NCBI GenBank assembly: GCA_000237975.1
Contig: CP003179.1
Location: forward strand, 2,448,270-2,512,269
Direction: 5' to 3'
Length of the DNA: 64,000 nucleotides
DNA from: Sulfobacillus acidophilus DSM 10332
GTDB lineage: Bacteria > Bacillota > Sulfobacillia > Sulfobacillales > Sulfobacillaceae
Shown here one piece after another: positions 53,045 to 62,408 of the stretch. The notes beneath the pieces were generated by a model. It was not told the DNA's origin and made no database searches. It saw only the letters and a program-made list of their open reading frames with translations. A program made the translations under genes and the position numbers. Position 1 is the first letter of the stretch; every line of letters begins with the position of its first letter.

Positions 53045-53071
53045 GAATTATCCGGTTGATGCCGATAATTT
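53045..53071. promoter_or_regulatory. Inverted repeat upstream of citrate synthase, candidate operator
   Basis: GAATTATC (53045-53052) and GATAATTT (53064-53071) form an inverted repeat with an 11-base gap, near a TACAAT -10 candidate at about 53085. TTAT...ATAA dyads are the form recognised by LysR-type CcpC in Bacillus citrate-cycle control (analogy only). Confidence 0.45.
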
Positions 53072-53123
53072 CAGGGAACATGTAAATTGTACTGCACCTT
53101 CAGGCAATCCGAACCTTAAAATT

Positions 53124-53420
53124 TTACGATGCCGGCGAAGCCAGGGAATGATCCGCCGAGGGATCCTGCCATAGCGCCGGGGCATGAATTTGTACGCCAC
53201 GAGGGGGTAAAGAGCCTTTCCGCATATGCGTCATCACCTGTTCAGTGACAAATTGGGCTATCCGCTGGCGCTGCCGGTCCTCCGTCCAACCTTCGGGAGC
53301 ACGCGGCACATCCACTAACCGGACAGGATAATGCTCGCGACGATACACCCCGTAATGGATGGACAAATCCGCCATCCAGATTTCGCCCTCTTGGGTCACC
53401 TGATTGACGACCACTGCCAT
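53124..53420 (-). CDS. Hypothetical protein, 98 aa
   Basis: ATG 53420 follows GAGGAGG. AVVVNQVTQEGEIWMADLSIHYGVYR suggests a compact beta-alpha fold, with a Pro/Ala-rich end and no membrane helix. Located between citrate synthase and the NUDIX gene, divergent to the latter. No family recognised. Confidence 0.6.
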   Translation of the reverse strand: MAVVVNQVTQEGEIWMADLSIHYGVYRREHYPVRLVDVPRAPEGWTEDRQRQRIAQFVTEQVMTHMRKGSLPPRGVQIHAPALWQDPSADHSLASPAS

Positions 53421-53572
53421 TGAAAAAACCTCCTCGAACGGTATTGTCTTCATTTCGAAGACTCCCGGCAAGATCTGCCGGGTGAACGGCGTAATTTTGT
53501 CCGTTATCGGCACCCGCGACGGGCTTCAGGGTCAGTCTTTCCCATTTTGGGTGGCTACTTGCTATAATAACG

Positions 53573-53578
53573 GTAATA
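53573..53578 (+). promoter_or_regulatory. Extended -10 promoter of the NUDIX gene
   Basis: TGCTATAAT gives a perfect -10 with the TGN extension, 24 bases before the chosen start. No good -35 is seen. Confidence 0.55.
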
Positions 53579-53601
53579 GAGTGTGCAGAGGAGCCATAAT
53601 T

Positions 53602-54162
53602 TTGCTGAGAAACCGTATCCGGCGCGTTCCCGTTACGGTACGCGGAACTCATTATATTCACGAGTACCTGGTGCTGCCGGACGTATGCGCCGTCATCGCC
53701 GAGGTGCCGGAAGGCATTGTGTTGGTCGAGCAGTTTCGTCCGGCCCTGGGCCGCCGCATCTTGGAACTCCCGGCCGGTCGGTTACGCCGGGGTGAAGAAC
53801 CGGTCCAAGGAGCCCGCCGCGAACTCGCGGAAGAAACCGGGTATCAAGCGGGAGAAATGCGCCTGGTTTCCCGATTCTATCCGTCGGTCGGGCTGTCACG
53901 GCATAAGGTGCATCTTTACTATACCGTGAATCCGACGCCAGGGGAAACCCACTGGGATCCGACCGAAGAAATTGTCGTGAAAATCGTTCCCGTGTCGGAG
54001 GTCCCCAATTTGTTGATTGAAGGTCGTGCGGCCGATGCCAAAACGCATCTCGGACTGGTCTATTTTTTAAACGCCCGAGGGTGGATCATGCAAAAAGGAC
54101 GTTGGCGGCCGACGGAATTGGCCCGGGAATTTAACAAAAGGAATACCGGCAGTTTCCAGTAA
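53602..54162 (+). CDS. NUDIX hydrolase, ADP-ribose pyrophosphatase type
   Basis: 186 residues. NUDIX box: GRLRRGEEPVQGARRELAEETGYQAG (G-5x-E-7x-REUxEExGU form), before it VLVEQFRPALGRRILELPAG as in ADP-ribose pyrophosphatases. It hydrolyses ADP-ribose or a related nucleoside diphosphate. Start TTG 53602 has GAGGAG eight bases upstream. Confidence 0.9.
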   Translation: MLRNRIRRVPVTVRGTHYIHEYLVLPDVCAVIAEVPEGIVLVEQFRPALGRRILELPAGRLRRGEEPVQGARRELAEETGYQAGEMRLVSRFYPSVGLSRHKVHLYYTVNPTPGETHWDPTEEIVVKIVPVSEVPNLLIEGRAADAKTHLGLVYFLNARGWIMQKGRWRPTELAREFNKRNTGSFQ

Positions 54163-54234
54163 CGCGATTAATATTTTCGAACCGTTTGGGCTAAAATGGA
54201 TGGCATGATGATTGAAGGGGGAGGGCAGGCCCTG

Positions 54235-54486
54235 ATGTATTGCGAGCATTGTGGAGCAAAAGTGGTAGATGGCGGCCAATTATGCACCGAATGCGGCTTA
54301 CCGCCGTCAGCCGGTCACGCGGCAGAGCGTGCCATGGCCAAAGTGATTCCGTTTCGACCGCGGAAAAAAACGTCGCCTGCCCGACCCCCGAAACGCAAGC
54401 GACGTCCTTCCGCCACCAGCTGGTGGATTATTGCCATTGTCGCGGCGAGTTTAATCATCCCCTATCTATGGCCGTTAGGTCATTGA
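54235..54486 (+). CDS. Zinc-ribbon protein with C-terminal membrane helix
   Basis: 83 residues. CEHCGAKVVDGGQLCTECG is a double CxxC zinc ribbon at the N-terminus, then a basic linker (FRPRKKTSPARPPKRKRR) and a C-terminal helix (WWIIAIVAASLIIPYLWPLG). So the ribbon faces the cytoplasm (positive-inside rule). Ends five bases before the BtuF-like gene, which suggests coupling. Function unknown. Confidence 0.75.
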   Translation: MYCEHCGAKVVDGGQLCTECGLPPSAGHAAERAMAKVIPFRPRKKTSPARPPKRKRRPSATSWWIIAIVAASLIIPYLWPLGH

Positions 54487-54491
54487 GGCCG

Positions 54492-55250
54492 ATGGACGCG
54501 CCAACGCGTGTGGTCACGTTAGGGGCCGAACTGCCGGAAATCTTTTATGCCCTCGGGCTCGAATCGGTATTGGTTGGCGTATCGGGCTTTACCCGGCGTC
54601 CGGCGGAAGCCCGGCGGCTGCCCAAAGTGGGCGGATTTACGAATCCCAATCTCGACACCATTCGGGAGCTGAATCCCGACCTGGTCATCGCGACGTCGCA
54701 CCTTCAACATCAAACGGTGGGAGCCCTGGCCGAACACGGCATTCCGGTATGGTTCACGAACCCCACCCGCTTGGCGGATGTGGCGCGCGTAATCGTGCAC
54801 ATTGGCCGATGGTTTGACGTCGTCGCGGACGCCCAACAGCTGGCCGACCGCTTTTTATCGGCCGTGCTGGCCCCGCCGGTCGTGTCCGGCCTCCCCTTGA
54901 CGATTCATTTTGAAGAATGGGGGGATCCGATTATGGGTCCAATCCCTTGGGTAGCGGAACTCATCGAGGCGGCCGGCGCACGGCTGGCGTTTCCCGAATT
55001 CGCGAGAGCCCCGTTTGCCCGCGACCGGATCGTCACGCCCGAAGCGGTGCTGGAGCGGCAGCCCGATTTGATTGTGGCGTCGTGGTGCGGTCGCCGCGTC
55101 GACGTAGACAAGATTTTAGATCGGCCGGGTTGGCATCCTTGGGCATCCCGCATCATTACCGTTCCCAGCGATCTCTTTTTGGAGCCTGGACTGAATTTAA
55201 TCGAGGCCCGCCGACACCTCGACGACATGTTAAGTCGCTATACCACGTGA
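54492..55250 (+). CDS. BtuF-like cobalamin/iron-siderophore-type binding protein without signal peptide
   Basis: 252 residues. The helical-backbone fold of ABC binding proteins is recognisable: RVVTLGAELPEIFYALGLESVLVGVSGF, KVGGFTNPNLDTIRELNPDLVIATS, and the C-terminal LIVASWCGRRVDVDKIL. Typical BtuF proteins start with a signal or lipobox; here the mature-like part begins at residue 1 and there is no transporter nearby, so it may act in the cytoplasm (inference). ATG 54492. Confidence 0.8.
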   Translation: MDAPTRVVTLGAELPEIFYALGLESVLVGVSGFTRRPAEARRLPKVGGFTNPNLDTIRELNPDLVIATSHLQHQTVGALAEHGIPVWFTNPTRLADVARVIVHIGRWFDVVADAQQLADRFLSAVLAPPVVSGLPLTIHFEEWGDPIMGPIPWVAELIEAAGARLAFPEFARAPFARDRIVTPEAVLERQPDLIVASWCGRRVDVDKILDRPGWHPWASRIITVPSDLFLEPGLNLIEARRHLDDMLSRYTT

Positions 55251-56470
55251 TCGAGCCAGTCCTGGCCGTTATGCGACACCATATGCGGAACCCGTTGGCG
55301 CACGGTCCAGAGTTTAATTGGACCATGCCAAATTCGCTGACTGACGGCTTTCAATGCAAACGGCAGTTCGGCAAAATCCAAATCGCGCCCGTCATGTTGG
55401 TGCACCAGGACCAGTACCCCATCATGCGATTGGGCTTCCTCGACCCGAATACGCGGAATGCCGGCATGATCCAAATCCCGAATCAGCGCTTCGGCCAGTT
55501 CGGTCCCGCTAAGGGTACGCGGCGGGACTGTGCCTTCGCGCTCGGCATAAACGGCGAGACCGGCCCGTTCGGCCAACGCCGGATCAAAATAGGCCCGCAC
55601 GAGTCCGACGTCGTCATAGAGTTGGCGGGCGCGAAACACCTCCGGCCAGCCCCCCCGTAGATATGCCTGCTGAAAGAGGAGGTAGCCCAACCGATAGGGA
55701 TTCAACTGAGGCGGGTTGACCGCCACAATTTGGGCATTGAGACGCGCCGTTTCCCACATCTCGGACGGCGTCAACTCCATCTCCCGCAACAAGGCGGTAT
55801 GACAAAAGGTGGCATAGCCTTCATTGACCACTTTGGTCAAGAGTTGCGGCCAAACATAGCGGGCTTCATGCCGCAAAAGGCTTAACAGCCGGCGTTCCCA
55901 TTCGGCCAAGTGGGAAGCCTCGCGGGCCACATACCCCAGAACATCGTCGGCCCGCTCCCCCGGACGCGCAAACTGGGTGCTCTCGCCGGTGAAGTCGGCC
56001 AAAATATGGCCCGCATCAATTAAGGACTCGACCGCTTCCAAGCCATATCGGGTGCGCCAACCGTCGATCATTCGGCGGTGACGGGCCATATCGGTGGCCA
56101 TTTGACGGGGCACGTCCCAAAACATACGGTTTTCCCGAAAGAAGTCGGCGTGCGCCGCCACATGCGCCGCAATCATCATCGCCTGCGCGGGAGAGACCGT
56201 CCGGTCGATAAACGCGTAGGTTGGATCGTGGTTAATCACCAACTCGTAAATTTGCGTCAATCGAAAATCATAGGCGGTTTTTAACCGCTGATGCTGCTTG
56301 CCGAAGCTCCAATGGCGATAGCGCACCGGCATGCCGCCTTGCGAGGCCAAGACCTGAATATCCTCCGGGGAAACCAGCTGAAAATGAATATGGCCGACAT
56401 TGAGTCCCAGGGCTTCCGCCGCGGGAAACACCCGCTCCAATATCCGTTCCAATTCGGCCGGCTTAAGCAT
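55238..56470 (-). CDS. spoVR: SpoVR family protein
   Basis: 410 residues. Contains the SpoVR blocks HWSFGKQ, YELVINHDPTYAFIDRT, VGEAGR-like and YVWPQLLTKVVNEGYATFCHT. It is needed for spore cortex formation in Bacillus; molecular role unknown. Third gene of prkA-yhbH-spoVR, overlapping yhbH by 8 bases. ATG 56470 has GGGAGG upstream. Its 3' end overlaps the convergent BtuF-like gene by about 13 bases. Confidence 0.93.
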   Translation of the reverse strand: MLKPAELERILERVFPAAEALGLNVGHIHFQLVSPEDIQVLASQGGMPVRYRHWSFGKQHQRLKTAYDFRLTQIYELVINHDPTYAFIDRTVSPAQAMMIAAHVAAHADFFRENRMFWDVPRQMATDMARHRRMIDGWRTRYGLEAVESLIDAGHILADFTGESTQFARPGERADDVLGYVAREASHLAEWERRLLSLLRHEARYVWPQLLTKVVNEGYATFCHTALLREMELTPSEMWETARLNAQIVAVNPPQLNPYRLGYLLFQQAYLRGGWPEVFRARQLYDDVGLVRAYFDPALAERAGLAVYAEREGTVPPRTLSGTELAEALIRDLDHAGIPRIRVEEAQSHDGVLVLVHQHDGRDLDFAELPFALKAVSQRIWHGPIKLWTVRQRVPHMVSHNGQDWLDHVV

Positions 56471-57599
56471 GCCGCACCTCCCCTTTCGGCCCAAAAAACG
56501 CCAGCATGGCTTTAAAGATGTCTTCTTTCGTCCGCAAGATCACGACACCGACATTGTTAAGACGCATAAACTCCTGATAGAGCGGAGACGGATTACGCTC
56601 CGTGTCGTGAATTTCCCCATAGCCGAACAACGTGACCATCTGGGACAGACGCGATCCTGTCTCCACCGCGAGTCCATTATCCGACGTCAAATTTCCCCCA
56701 TCGGTAAAATGAAAGGCATAGACGTTAAATCGATCCGGAGGATATCGCGTCTCCACCACCTCTAAAGCCAGTCGGTAGACCGACGACGATACGGTCCCGC
56801 CGGATGCGCCACGGTGAAAAAAGCTGTCTTCGTCCACTTCCCGTGCCCGCACATCGTGCGCCAAAAACACCATATCGACCGCCGGGTACTTTTGCCGCAA
56901 GAACGCTTGGGTCCAAAAGAAGAAGCTTTTGGCCAAATATTTTTCGAAGCTTCCCATCGATCCGGAGGTGTCCATCATCGCAATCACCACGGCCCCGCCT
57001 TGCTCCTGGTGCACCGGTTCACTCAAACGAAAGCGCAAGTCGTCGGCAATCAGCCCGCCGGTGACCTCTCCCCCCGCTTTTTGCCGCCGCAACAGGTAGT
57101 TTTTGAGGGTTCGCCGTTTATCCCATTGCGAGCGAATACCCGTCCGCGCCACGGTTACCGGGGTATAATCCATGCCCGCCCCCGGCGCCGGCTTGTTCAG
57201 ATCGAGGTCGGGCAGCGCCAAGTTGTCAAAAACGGCCCGTTGGACGTCTTCTAAGGTAATCAACGTCTCTTCCACATCAATCCCGGGGGTAGATCCCCCT
57301 TCTTTGGTGCCTTGATTCCCTTGCCCGGGAGTTCCCGGTCCGTCCCCTTCGCCCGGCGTATCTAGCCGATGTCCGACCGATTCCTGCCCCTGCCGCTCAA
57401 AGCGAATGCGAAACTCGCTAAATTCCGGTATCGGCACCGCCAAGGTTTTTTGACCGTCCGACATCACAATTTTCTCGTCGGCGACCATGTCGGCCAAATG
57501 CTGCCGAATGGCCTCTTCCACTTTAGCTCGGTGACGCCGTTGATCCGCCGCCACATTCCATTCGTGGCGGGGCGTGTCGGATACACTATAGCGCCTCAT
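56463..57599 (-). CDS. yhbH: YhbH/DUF444 family protein
   Basis: 378 residues. A MIDAS-like von Willebrand A region (AMMDTSGSMG, with DxSxS) is followed by HFTDGGN and FGYGEIHD. Ahead of it is a Gly-rich basic linker. In Bacillus and E. coli it pairs with PrkA and SpoVR. Its ATG overlaps the prkA stop (ATGA). Confidence 0.94.
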   Translation of the reverse strand: MRRYSVSDTPRHEWNVAADQRRHRAKVEEAIRQHLADMVADEKIVMSDGQKTLAVPIPEFSEFRIRFERQGQESVGHRLDTPGEGDGPGTPGQGNQGTKEGGSTPGIDVEETLITLEDVQRAVFDNLALPDLDLNKPAPGAGMDYTPVTVARTGIRSQWDKRRTLKNYLLRRQKAGGEVTGGLIADDLRFRLSEPVHQEQGGAVVIAMMDTSGSMGSFEKYLAKSFFFWTQAFLRQKYPAVDMVFLAHDVRAREVDEDSFFHRGASGGTVSSSVYRLALEVVETRYPPDRFNVYAFHFTDGGNLTSDNGLAVETGSRLSQMVTLFGYGEIHDTERNPSPLYQEFMRLNNVGVVILRTKEDIFKAMLAFFGPKGEVRHA

Positions 57600-59452
57600 C
57601 GATTTAACAAACTCCCGACATGATGAATCGCGCGACTGGCGCAACGTGGACAGTAGCGGCCGCCGGCCACCATCCGTTCGGCCGCTTTTTCGATCCGTTC
57701 GAGCAGTTGACGGTCCGGTGCCGGCGCTTCAGTGGTAATTTTGACTTCATCCCGCAAATCATCGAACAGCTTTTGCCGCAACGCCTGGTAAAGGCCCGGG
57801 TGTTCCAAAAAGTTCAACGCTTGATGCTGTTTCTTCGCCATTTCGATACGGGTATAGAGCTCTTCCCGGAAAGCCGGAGCCTGGATCTCCGAGACGCCCA
57901 TCCGTTCTTCCACCGATCGTAGCAAGGCTTCGTCCCAATGCCGGTTACCGGGCCCGGACTTGACGGCCCGGACAACATTGTCCACGTAGTTTTGGTAGAG
58001 ATTGGTCAATTCTTCCGACCAATCACGGGCAAAGGCCTCCAGCACCTCCGATTCCACGCGTCGGTCGTACCATTCCCGAGCCAAACGGATCCATTCCGTA
58101 ATTTTCCCGCGTTCCTGGCGATCCCAAAACGGGTTGGCGTCAATCCCCTGCTGTAACCGGTCGAGCAAATCTAATGCATCGATACATTCCACATCGGTGG
58201 CGGAAAAGGCCACGGCCAACCGGTTAATGATATAGCGGGGATCCAAGCCTTTCATTCCCTCGCCCTGGTACCAGCCCTCCCGCCGGAATTCTTGATACCG
58301 TTCCGTGTCCTCCGGGTTGAGATATAAGAGAAACTTACTCAAGCGGTCGCCGCCGGGTTTCGGACTTTCCTCGATCCGGGATAAGATAGCGACCGCGGCG
58401 ACCGTATCAATCGCATACGGAGCCACATGCCGCCCTTTTGTGGCGTAGGGGGCGAGAAGCTTCTCGTAGATTTTGACTTCCGCCGCGTGATCCAAGTTAT
58501 AGGGGACCGGCACGACAAAGAGCCGACTGGCCAGCGCCTCGTTGCGCGGATTTTGTAAAAACGCGCGGTATTCATGTTCGTTGGTGTGACCGATAATGAC
58601 TTCGTCAGCCGAAATCAATTCATAGCGCCCGGTTTTAAAGTTGCCTTCCTGACTTAACGACAAGAGATGGTACAGAAACTTCTCGTCCAGCTTGAGCATT
58701 TCTTGAAACTCCATCAATCCCCGGTTGGCGATATTCAGTTCCCCGTCGAACCGAAAGGCCCGCGGGTCCGACTCGGAGCCAAATTGGGCGATGGCTTGGA
58801 AATCGACCGAACCGGTCAAGTCGGAGATATCCTGGCTTTTCGGATCGGAGGGAGCATAGGTACCAATCCCGACCCGCCGCGACTCCGACAAAATCACCCT
58901 CTCTACCGGCACCTCGTCGATTCGTCCCCGATAGACGGTCTCCACCTGATGACGGCACCAGGGACATAACTGGCCCTCAATGGTCACGCCTAGGCGTGCG
59001 CCAAACGCTTGACGCGCATGATCCGGCACCAAATGTAACGGCTCTTCGTGCATCGGACAACCTTGGATGCCATAAAGCGCCCCGGCGTCGGTCCGGCTAA
59101 ACTCCTCCAATCCGCGCTTCAACAAAGTCACCAAAGACGATTTTCCGCCGCTGACGGGTCCCACTAAGAGTAAAATGCGTTTTTTCACGTCATAGCCGAG
59201 CGCCGCCGGCTTTAAATATTCCTCCACCAACATCGTCAACGTCTCGTCGATCCCGTACAAGTGGTCGGCAAAAAACGGATAGCGTCCGTCCGCCGACTTT
59301 CCGCCTTTCGCCATGATCATGCGATATAGCCGACGATGCGCGGTATCCGCCAGATAGGGGGCTCGTTCCACGCGCTCCAAATATTGGGCGAATGTTCCGC
59401 TCCACGGACGTGGTTCATAATGGTCTTCGGGTAGGCTCATTTCATAGGCCAC
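57596..59452 (-). CDS. prkA: PrkA serine protein kinase/AAA+ protein
   Basis: 618 residues. AAA+ Walker A VGPVSGGKSSLVTLLKRG, a zinc-like site HEEPLHLVP...CPWCRHQVETVYRG, and a C-terminal PrkA kinase-like domain (YCPRC near the end). It is a sporulation-linked kinase/protease regulator. GTG 59452 is chosen because GGAGGAA lies seven bases upstream; the earlier ATGs (59467, 59518) have no ribosome site. It heads prkA-yhbH-spoVR. Confidence 0.93.
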   Translation of the reverse strand: MAYEMSLPEDHYEPRPWSGTFAQYLERVERAPYLADTAHRRLYRMIMAKGGKSADGRYPFFADHLYGIDETLTMLVEEYLKPAALGYDVKKRILLLVGPVSGGKSSLVTLLKRGLEEFSRTDAGALYGIQGCPMHEEPLHLVPDHARQAFGARLGVTIEGQLCPWCRHQVETVYRGRIDEVPVERVILSESRRVGIGTYAPSDPKSQDISDLTGSVDFQAIAQFGSESDPRAFRFDGELNIANRGLMEFQEMLKLDEKFLYHLLSLSQEGNFKTGRYELISADEVIIGHTNEHEYRAFLQNPRNEALASRLFVVPVPYNLDHAAEVKIYEKLLAPYATKGRHVAPYAIDTVAAVAILSRIEESPKPGGDRLSKFLLYLNPEDTERYQEFRREGWYQGEGMKGLDPRYIINRLAVAFSATDVECIDALDLLDRLQQGIDANPFWDRQERGKITEWIRLAREWYDRRVESEVLEAFARDWSEELTNLYQNYVDNVVRAVKSGPGNRHWDEALLRSVEERMGVSEIQAPAFREELYTRIEMAKKQHQALNFLEHPGLYQALRQKLFDDLRDEVKITTEAPAPDRQLLERIEKAAERMVAGGRYCPRCASRAIHHVGSLLNR

Positions 59453-59530
59453 AGGGATTTCCTCCATTTTGTGTAGTACGGTGCTGTGTCGCCGTCGCTG
59501 TGTACCTATTTTCTCCATTTTTGGCAGAGC

Positions 59531-60469
59531 CTAACCATTCAAATCGTCCCGTCGTTTCATATAAGCCAATAATGCGACGGTGACCACAAACATCAGGGCC
59601 AACGAATACCAATAGCCATATTTCCAGTGAATCTCCGGGATGTTAAAGTTCATCCCGTAAATCGAGGCAATGGTGGTCGCCGGTAACGCCAACACGGAGA
59701 TGATGGTCAAAAATTTCATCACCTTATTGATCTCGTTGGACTGAATCGAGGTGTAAGCCTCCACCATTTCCGCCAACCCTTCCCGGGTCGCTTGCACCTC
59801 TTCCACGATTTCCCGCATTTGATAGGTGGCGTCTTCAAAATACGGACGATGACGGGACTGAATATAAGGAAACTCGTCGCTTTTTAAGAGTTCAAAAATC
59901 GCCACTTCCGGTTCCAAGAGCTGTTTCACCGCCATGGCCTTTTTACGCAGCGGCAAGATATGGGGCGCCATATCCCGGTATGGGTGCTTGAGTAAAATCC
60001 GATGCAGCAATTCAAACCGTTCATCCAGCTGACGCGCCACCTTTTTCAAGACACGCAGATGATTTTCCAACACATGATAAAGCGCGAAGTCCGGTCCTTC
60101 ATCGAGTAATTGCTGGCGGGCAATAAATTGCCAGGCGTGTTGAACCACGTCGGATTCGCCGTAAAGATGCACGGTAACTAAGAACCGATGCCCCAAAAAG
60201 ATGGCCAGGCGCCGCAGGTCGTCCGCCTGCCCCTCGTCAACCAGAGCCAATACAAAGACCACCGCGTCATCCTCGACCAGGAAACTGGGCCGTCCTTGGT
60301 CCAATACGCGTCGAATGGCGGTGGGGTGCACCGGATAGAGGTTCTCGACGACCGATTGAATCGCGTCGTCCTCTCCCGGCCCGATATCCACCCAGATAAT
60401 CTCGGCCGCCTGCGGCCAATCCTGTCCTTCCCGGGTTTGTTGGTCCTTGACCCATAAATACTGTGGCAC
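59531..60469 (-). CDS. corA: CorA-family magnesium/cobalt transporter
   Basis: 312 residues: a large cytoplasmic alpha/beta domain, a long stalk helix, then two C-terminal helices with the YGMNFN signature between them at residues about 270-275, and a basic end. Mg2+ channel of the plasma membrane. ATG 60469 overlaps nothing; a YIEGIA gene is divergent from it. Confidence 0.93.
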   Translation of the reverse strand: MPQYLWVKDQQTREGQDWPQAAEIIWVDIGPGEDDAIQSVVENLYPVHPTAIRRVLDQGRPSFLVEDDAVVFVLALVDEGQADDLRRLAIFLGHRFLVTVHLYGESDVVQHAWQFIARQQLLDEGPDFALYHVLENHLRVLKKVARQLDERFELLHRILLKHPYRDMAPHILPLRKKAMAVKQLLEPEVAIFELLKSDEFPYIQSRHRPYFEDATYQMREIVEEVQATREGLAEMVEAYTSIQSNEINKVMKFLTIISVLALPATTIASIYGMNFNIPEIHWKYGYWYSLALMFVVTVALLAYMKRRDDLNG

Positions 60470-60587
60470 GTTTGCCCCTCCTCATGTGTTGTCAGTATGC
60501 CCTTGGCCTCGTCCGTTACGCGTAGAATCTGGCGCCGCGGGAATACTAACCCCGCCTATCCACTTGCATCCATTTAAGGAGGCTGAC

Positions 60588-61529
60588 ATGTCCGGTTCTT
60601 CCACTCCGATTGATTGGACACCCATGATTGTCGGGTTTATCGCCGGCTTTCTTTCCCGCCTGCTGTATCTCCGCAGCGGCCGAAGCCACTACCCGGGATT
60701 TCCCTCCGGCTACGTCTCGCAAATCGCGTTGGCGATTATTGCGGCCATGATTGGCTCCAGCATCATCGTGTCGCTCAAAGGGAAAGAATTTACCGCCGCG
60801 ACGTTCCTGACGCTGGCCGCCACGCAATTTCGCGATGTCCGTACGACCGAGCGTAAAACGCTGGAGCAAGAAGAGAATTTGATTCTGGTCGGTCGCGGCG
60901 CGGGGTATATCGAAGGCATCGCCATCACCTACGAGGCCCGTAACTACCTCGCGATGTTAGTCGCATTAGTCACCTCGGTGGCCACCGCCGAGTTCCACCT
61001 CTGGGGCGGTATCATCGTCGGCGCTATCGCCCTGATTGTCGGGGAGATGTTTATGTCCGGCCCTCGAATGGGGGAACTGGTCGACGTTGAGCCGGCGGAA
61101 TTACGCTTTGAAAAAGGATCGTTATTGTATGTGGGCCCCGTCATGATGATGGAAGTCGGGTTACCCGACTCGCGCGAACGCTATGAAAAGTATGGTCTGG
61201 GAGTGGTACTGAAGCCGAAAAACGCCCGGGGAGAAGCGGCTCTCTGGAACATCGCCCAACGGCAAGCGATTGCCCATGAATCGGCCGCCGCCGTCGGGGT
61301 GCAAAAAGACGTCGGCTATCCCGAACAAACCCCGTTATGCCGGATGGACATGCCCGGCGGCACCGGTCTGGCCGCCCTCTCCATTTTGCCGGTCGAACGG
61401 GACGTGGAAAAGCTGATTCAAGCCATCAAGCGAACACCCGTCTTGGAATCCGGCAAATGGTCACGGATTCATAATTCGATGCGCCGTCAATCGGCGCCCC
61501 GAAAGGAGGAGCGCCCTTCCCATGGCTGA
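60588..61529 (+). CDS. YIEGIA domain-containing membrane protein
   Basis: 313 residues. The family name sequence GYIEGIAITYEARNYLAM is present at about 106-123, between hydrophobic helices (VGFIAGFLSRLLYL; SQIALAIIAAMIG; LWGGIIVGAIALIVGE). The C-terminal third is soluble. It is thought to be a sporulation-related membrane protein with a small capping partner; function is not defined. ATG 60588 follows AAGGAGGC. Confidence 0.9.
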   Translation: MSGSSTPIDWTPMIVGFIAGFLSRLLYLRSGRSHYPGFPSGYVSQIALAIIAAMIGSSIIVSLKGKEFTAATFLTLAATQFRDVRTTERKTLEQEENLILVGRGAGYIEGIAITYEARNYLAMLVALVTSVATAEFHLWGGIIVGAIALIVGEMFMSGPRMGELVDVEPAELRFEKGSLLYVGPVMMMEVGLPDSRERYEKYGLGVVLKPKNARGEAALWNIAQRQAIAHESAAAVGVQKDVGYPEQTPLCRMDMPGGTGLAALSILPVERDVEKLIQAIKRTPVLESGKWSRIHNSMRRQSAPRKEERPSHG

Positions 61530-61731
61530 TGCCCCAACCCCTATAATGTTCGCCATCGTCACCACCGACAAGGATGCGGTACATGGTGGCATGGCGCCGG
61601 TGTTTGTCGCCCCCAACGAGATCGAACGCGATCGCGTCGCCATGTGGCTCTCCCGCATTACGAATGCGATTGTGCATGATTTGCACAACGGCACCGTCAT
61701 TTTAACGGTCAACCAATCCGAACCCGGATAA
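61522..61731 (+). CDS. Capping complex subunit for YIEGIA
   Basis: 69 residues, beginning MADAPTPIMFAIVTTDKD and ending ILTVNQSEPG. The pattern fits the small partner always encoded after YIEGIA genes. Starts eight bases before the YIEGIA stop behind AAAGGAGG, so translation is coupled. Confidence 0.85.
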   Translation: MADAPTPIMFAIVTTDKDAVHGGMAPVFVAPNEIERDRVAMWLSRITNAIVHDLHNGTVILTVNQSEPG

Positions 61732-61814
61732 GCCAAAATGTGGTACGCTTACGGAGTAGGCCGGTCTCGGCCCCCACCAAGCCCCGACCGGCCCCATCAG
61801 TAAGGAGGCGCCCC

Positions 61815-62390
61815 ATGGAAGTTCTCGAGGCCATCCGGACGCGGCGTTCGGTACGGCAGTTGAAAGACACTCCGATCCCGGCGGACCAGTTACGGGAATT
61901 ACTGGAATATGCGGTATGGGTGCCCAATCACCATCGTACCGAGCCGTGGCGCTTTATCGTCATCCAAGGCCATGCCCAACAGGAATTGGCCGATCTACGC
62001 TATCATGCCGTGCTCGAGAGTCGCCGGGAGCGACCTGATCGGGAAGCCCGTGCCCAACGAGCGCGGGACGAGTACCGGCAATCGGGGGCCGTTATCGCCG
62101 CCGTGCAAAAACTGGATGCCCAGCCGGAACGGCGGCAAGACGACTTCGTGGCGGTAAATTTAGCCGTGTACGCTTTGACGCTGGCGGCCTGGGACCGGGG
62201 ACTGGGGAGTTATTGGTCAACCGGCGCCAGCTTAGCGTACCCGCCGCTCCGCCAATGGCTCCGATTATCGGATTCGGAAGCGCTGGTGGTGTTGTTACGC
62301 CTGGGGTATCCCGAGGTCATCCCGGTCTCCCGGCGCACACCCGCCGAAACGTTTATCGAGTGGCGCAATTCGCCGGATTCAATGCATTAG
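61815..62390 (+). CDS. Nitroreductase family protein
   Basis: 191 residues. AIRTRRSVRQLKDTPIP, WVPNHHRTEPWRFIVI and a C-terminal LGYPE match the FMN-dependent nitroreductase family. Substrate unknown. ATG 61815 follows TAAGGAGG. Next to the cobalamin adenosyltransferase, with BluB-like activity conceivable but not supported by motif evidence here. Confidence 0.88.
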   Translation: MEVLEAIRTRRSVRQLKDTPIPADQLRELLEYAVWVPNHHRTEPWRFIVIQGHAQQELADLRYHAVLESRRERPDREARAQRARDEYRQSGAVIAAVQKLDAQPERRQDDFVAVNLAVYALTLAAWDRGLGSYWSTGASLAYPPLRQWLRLSDSEALVVLLRLGYPEVIPVSRRTPAETFIEWRNSPDSMH

Positions 62391-62408
62391 AAGGGAAGGC
62401 TCCCATCC

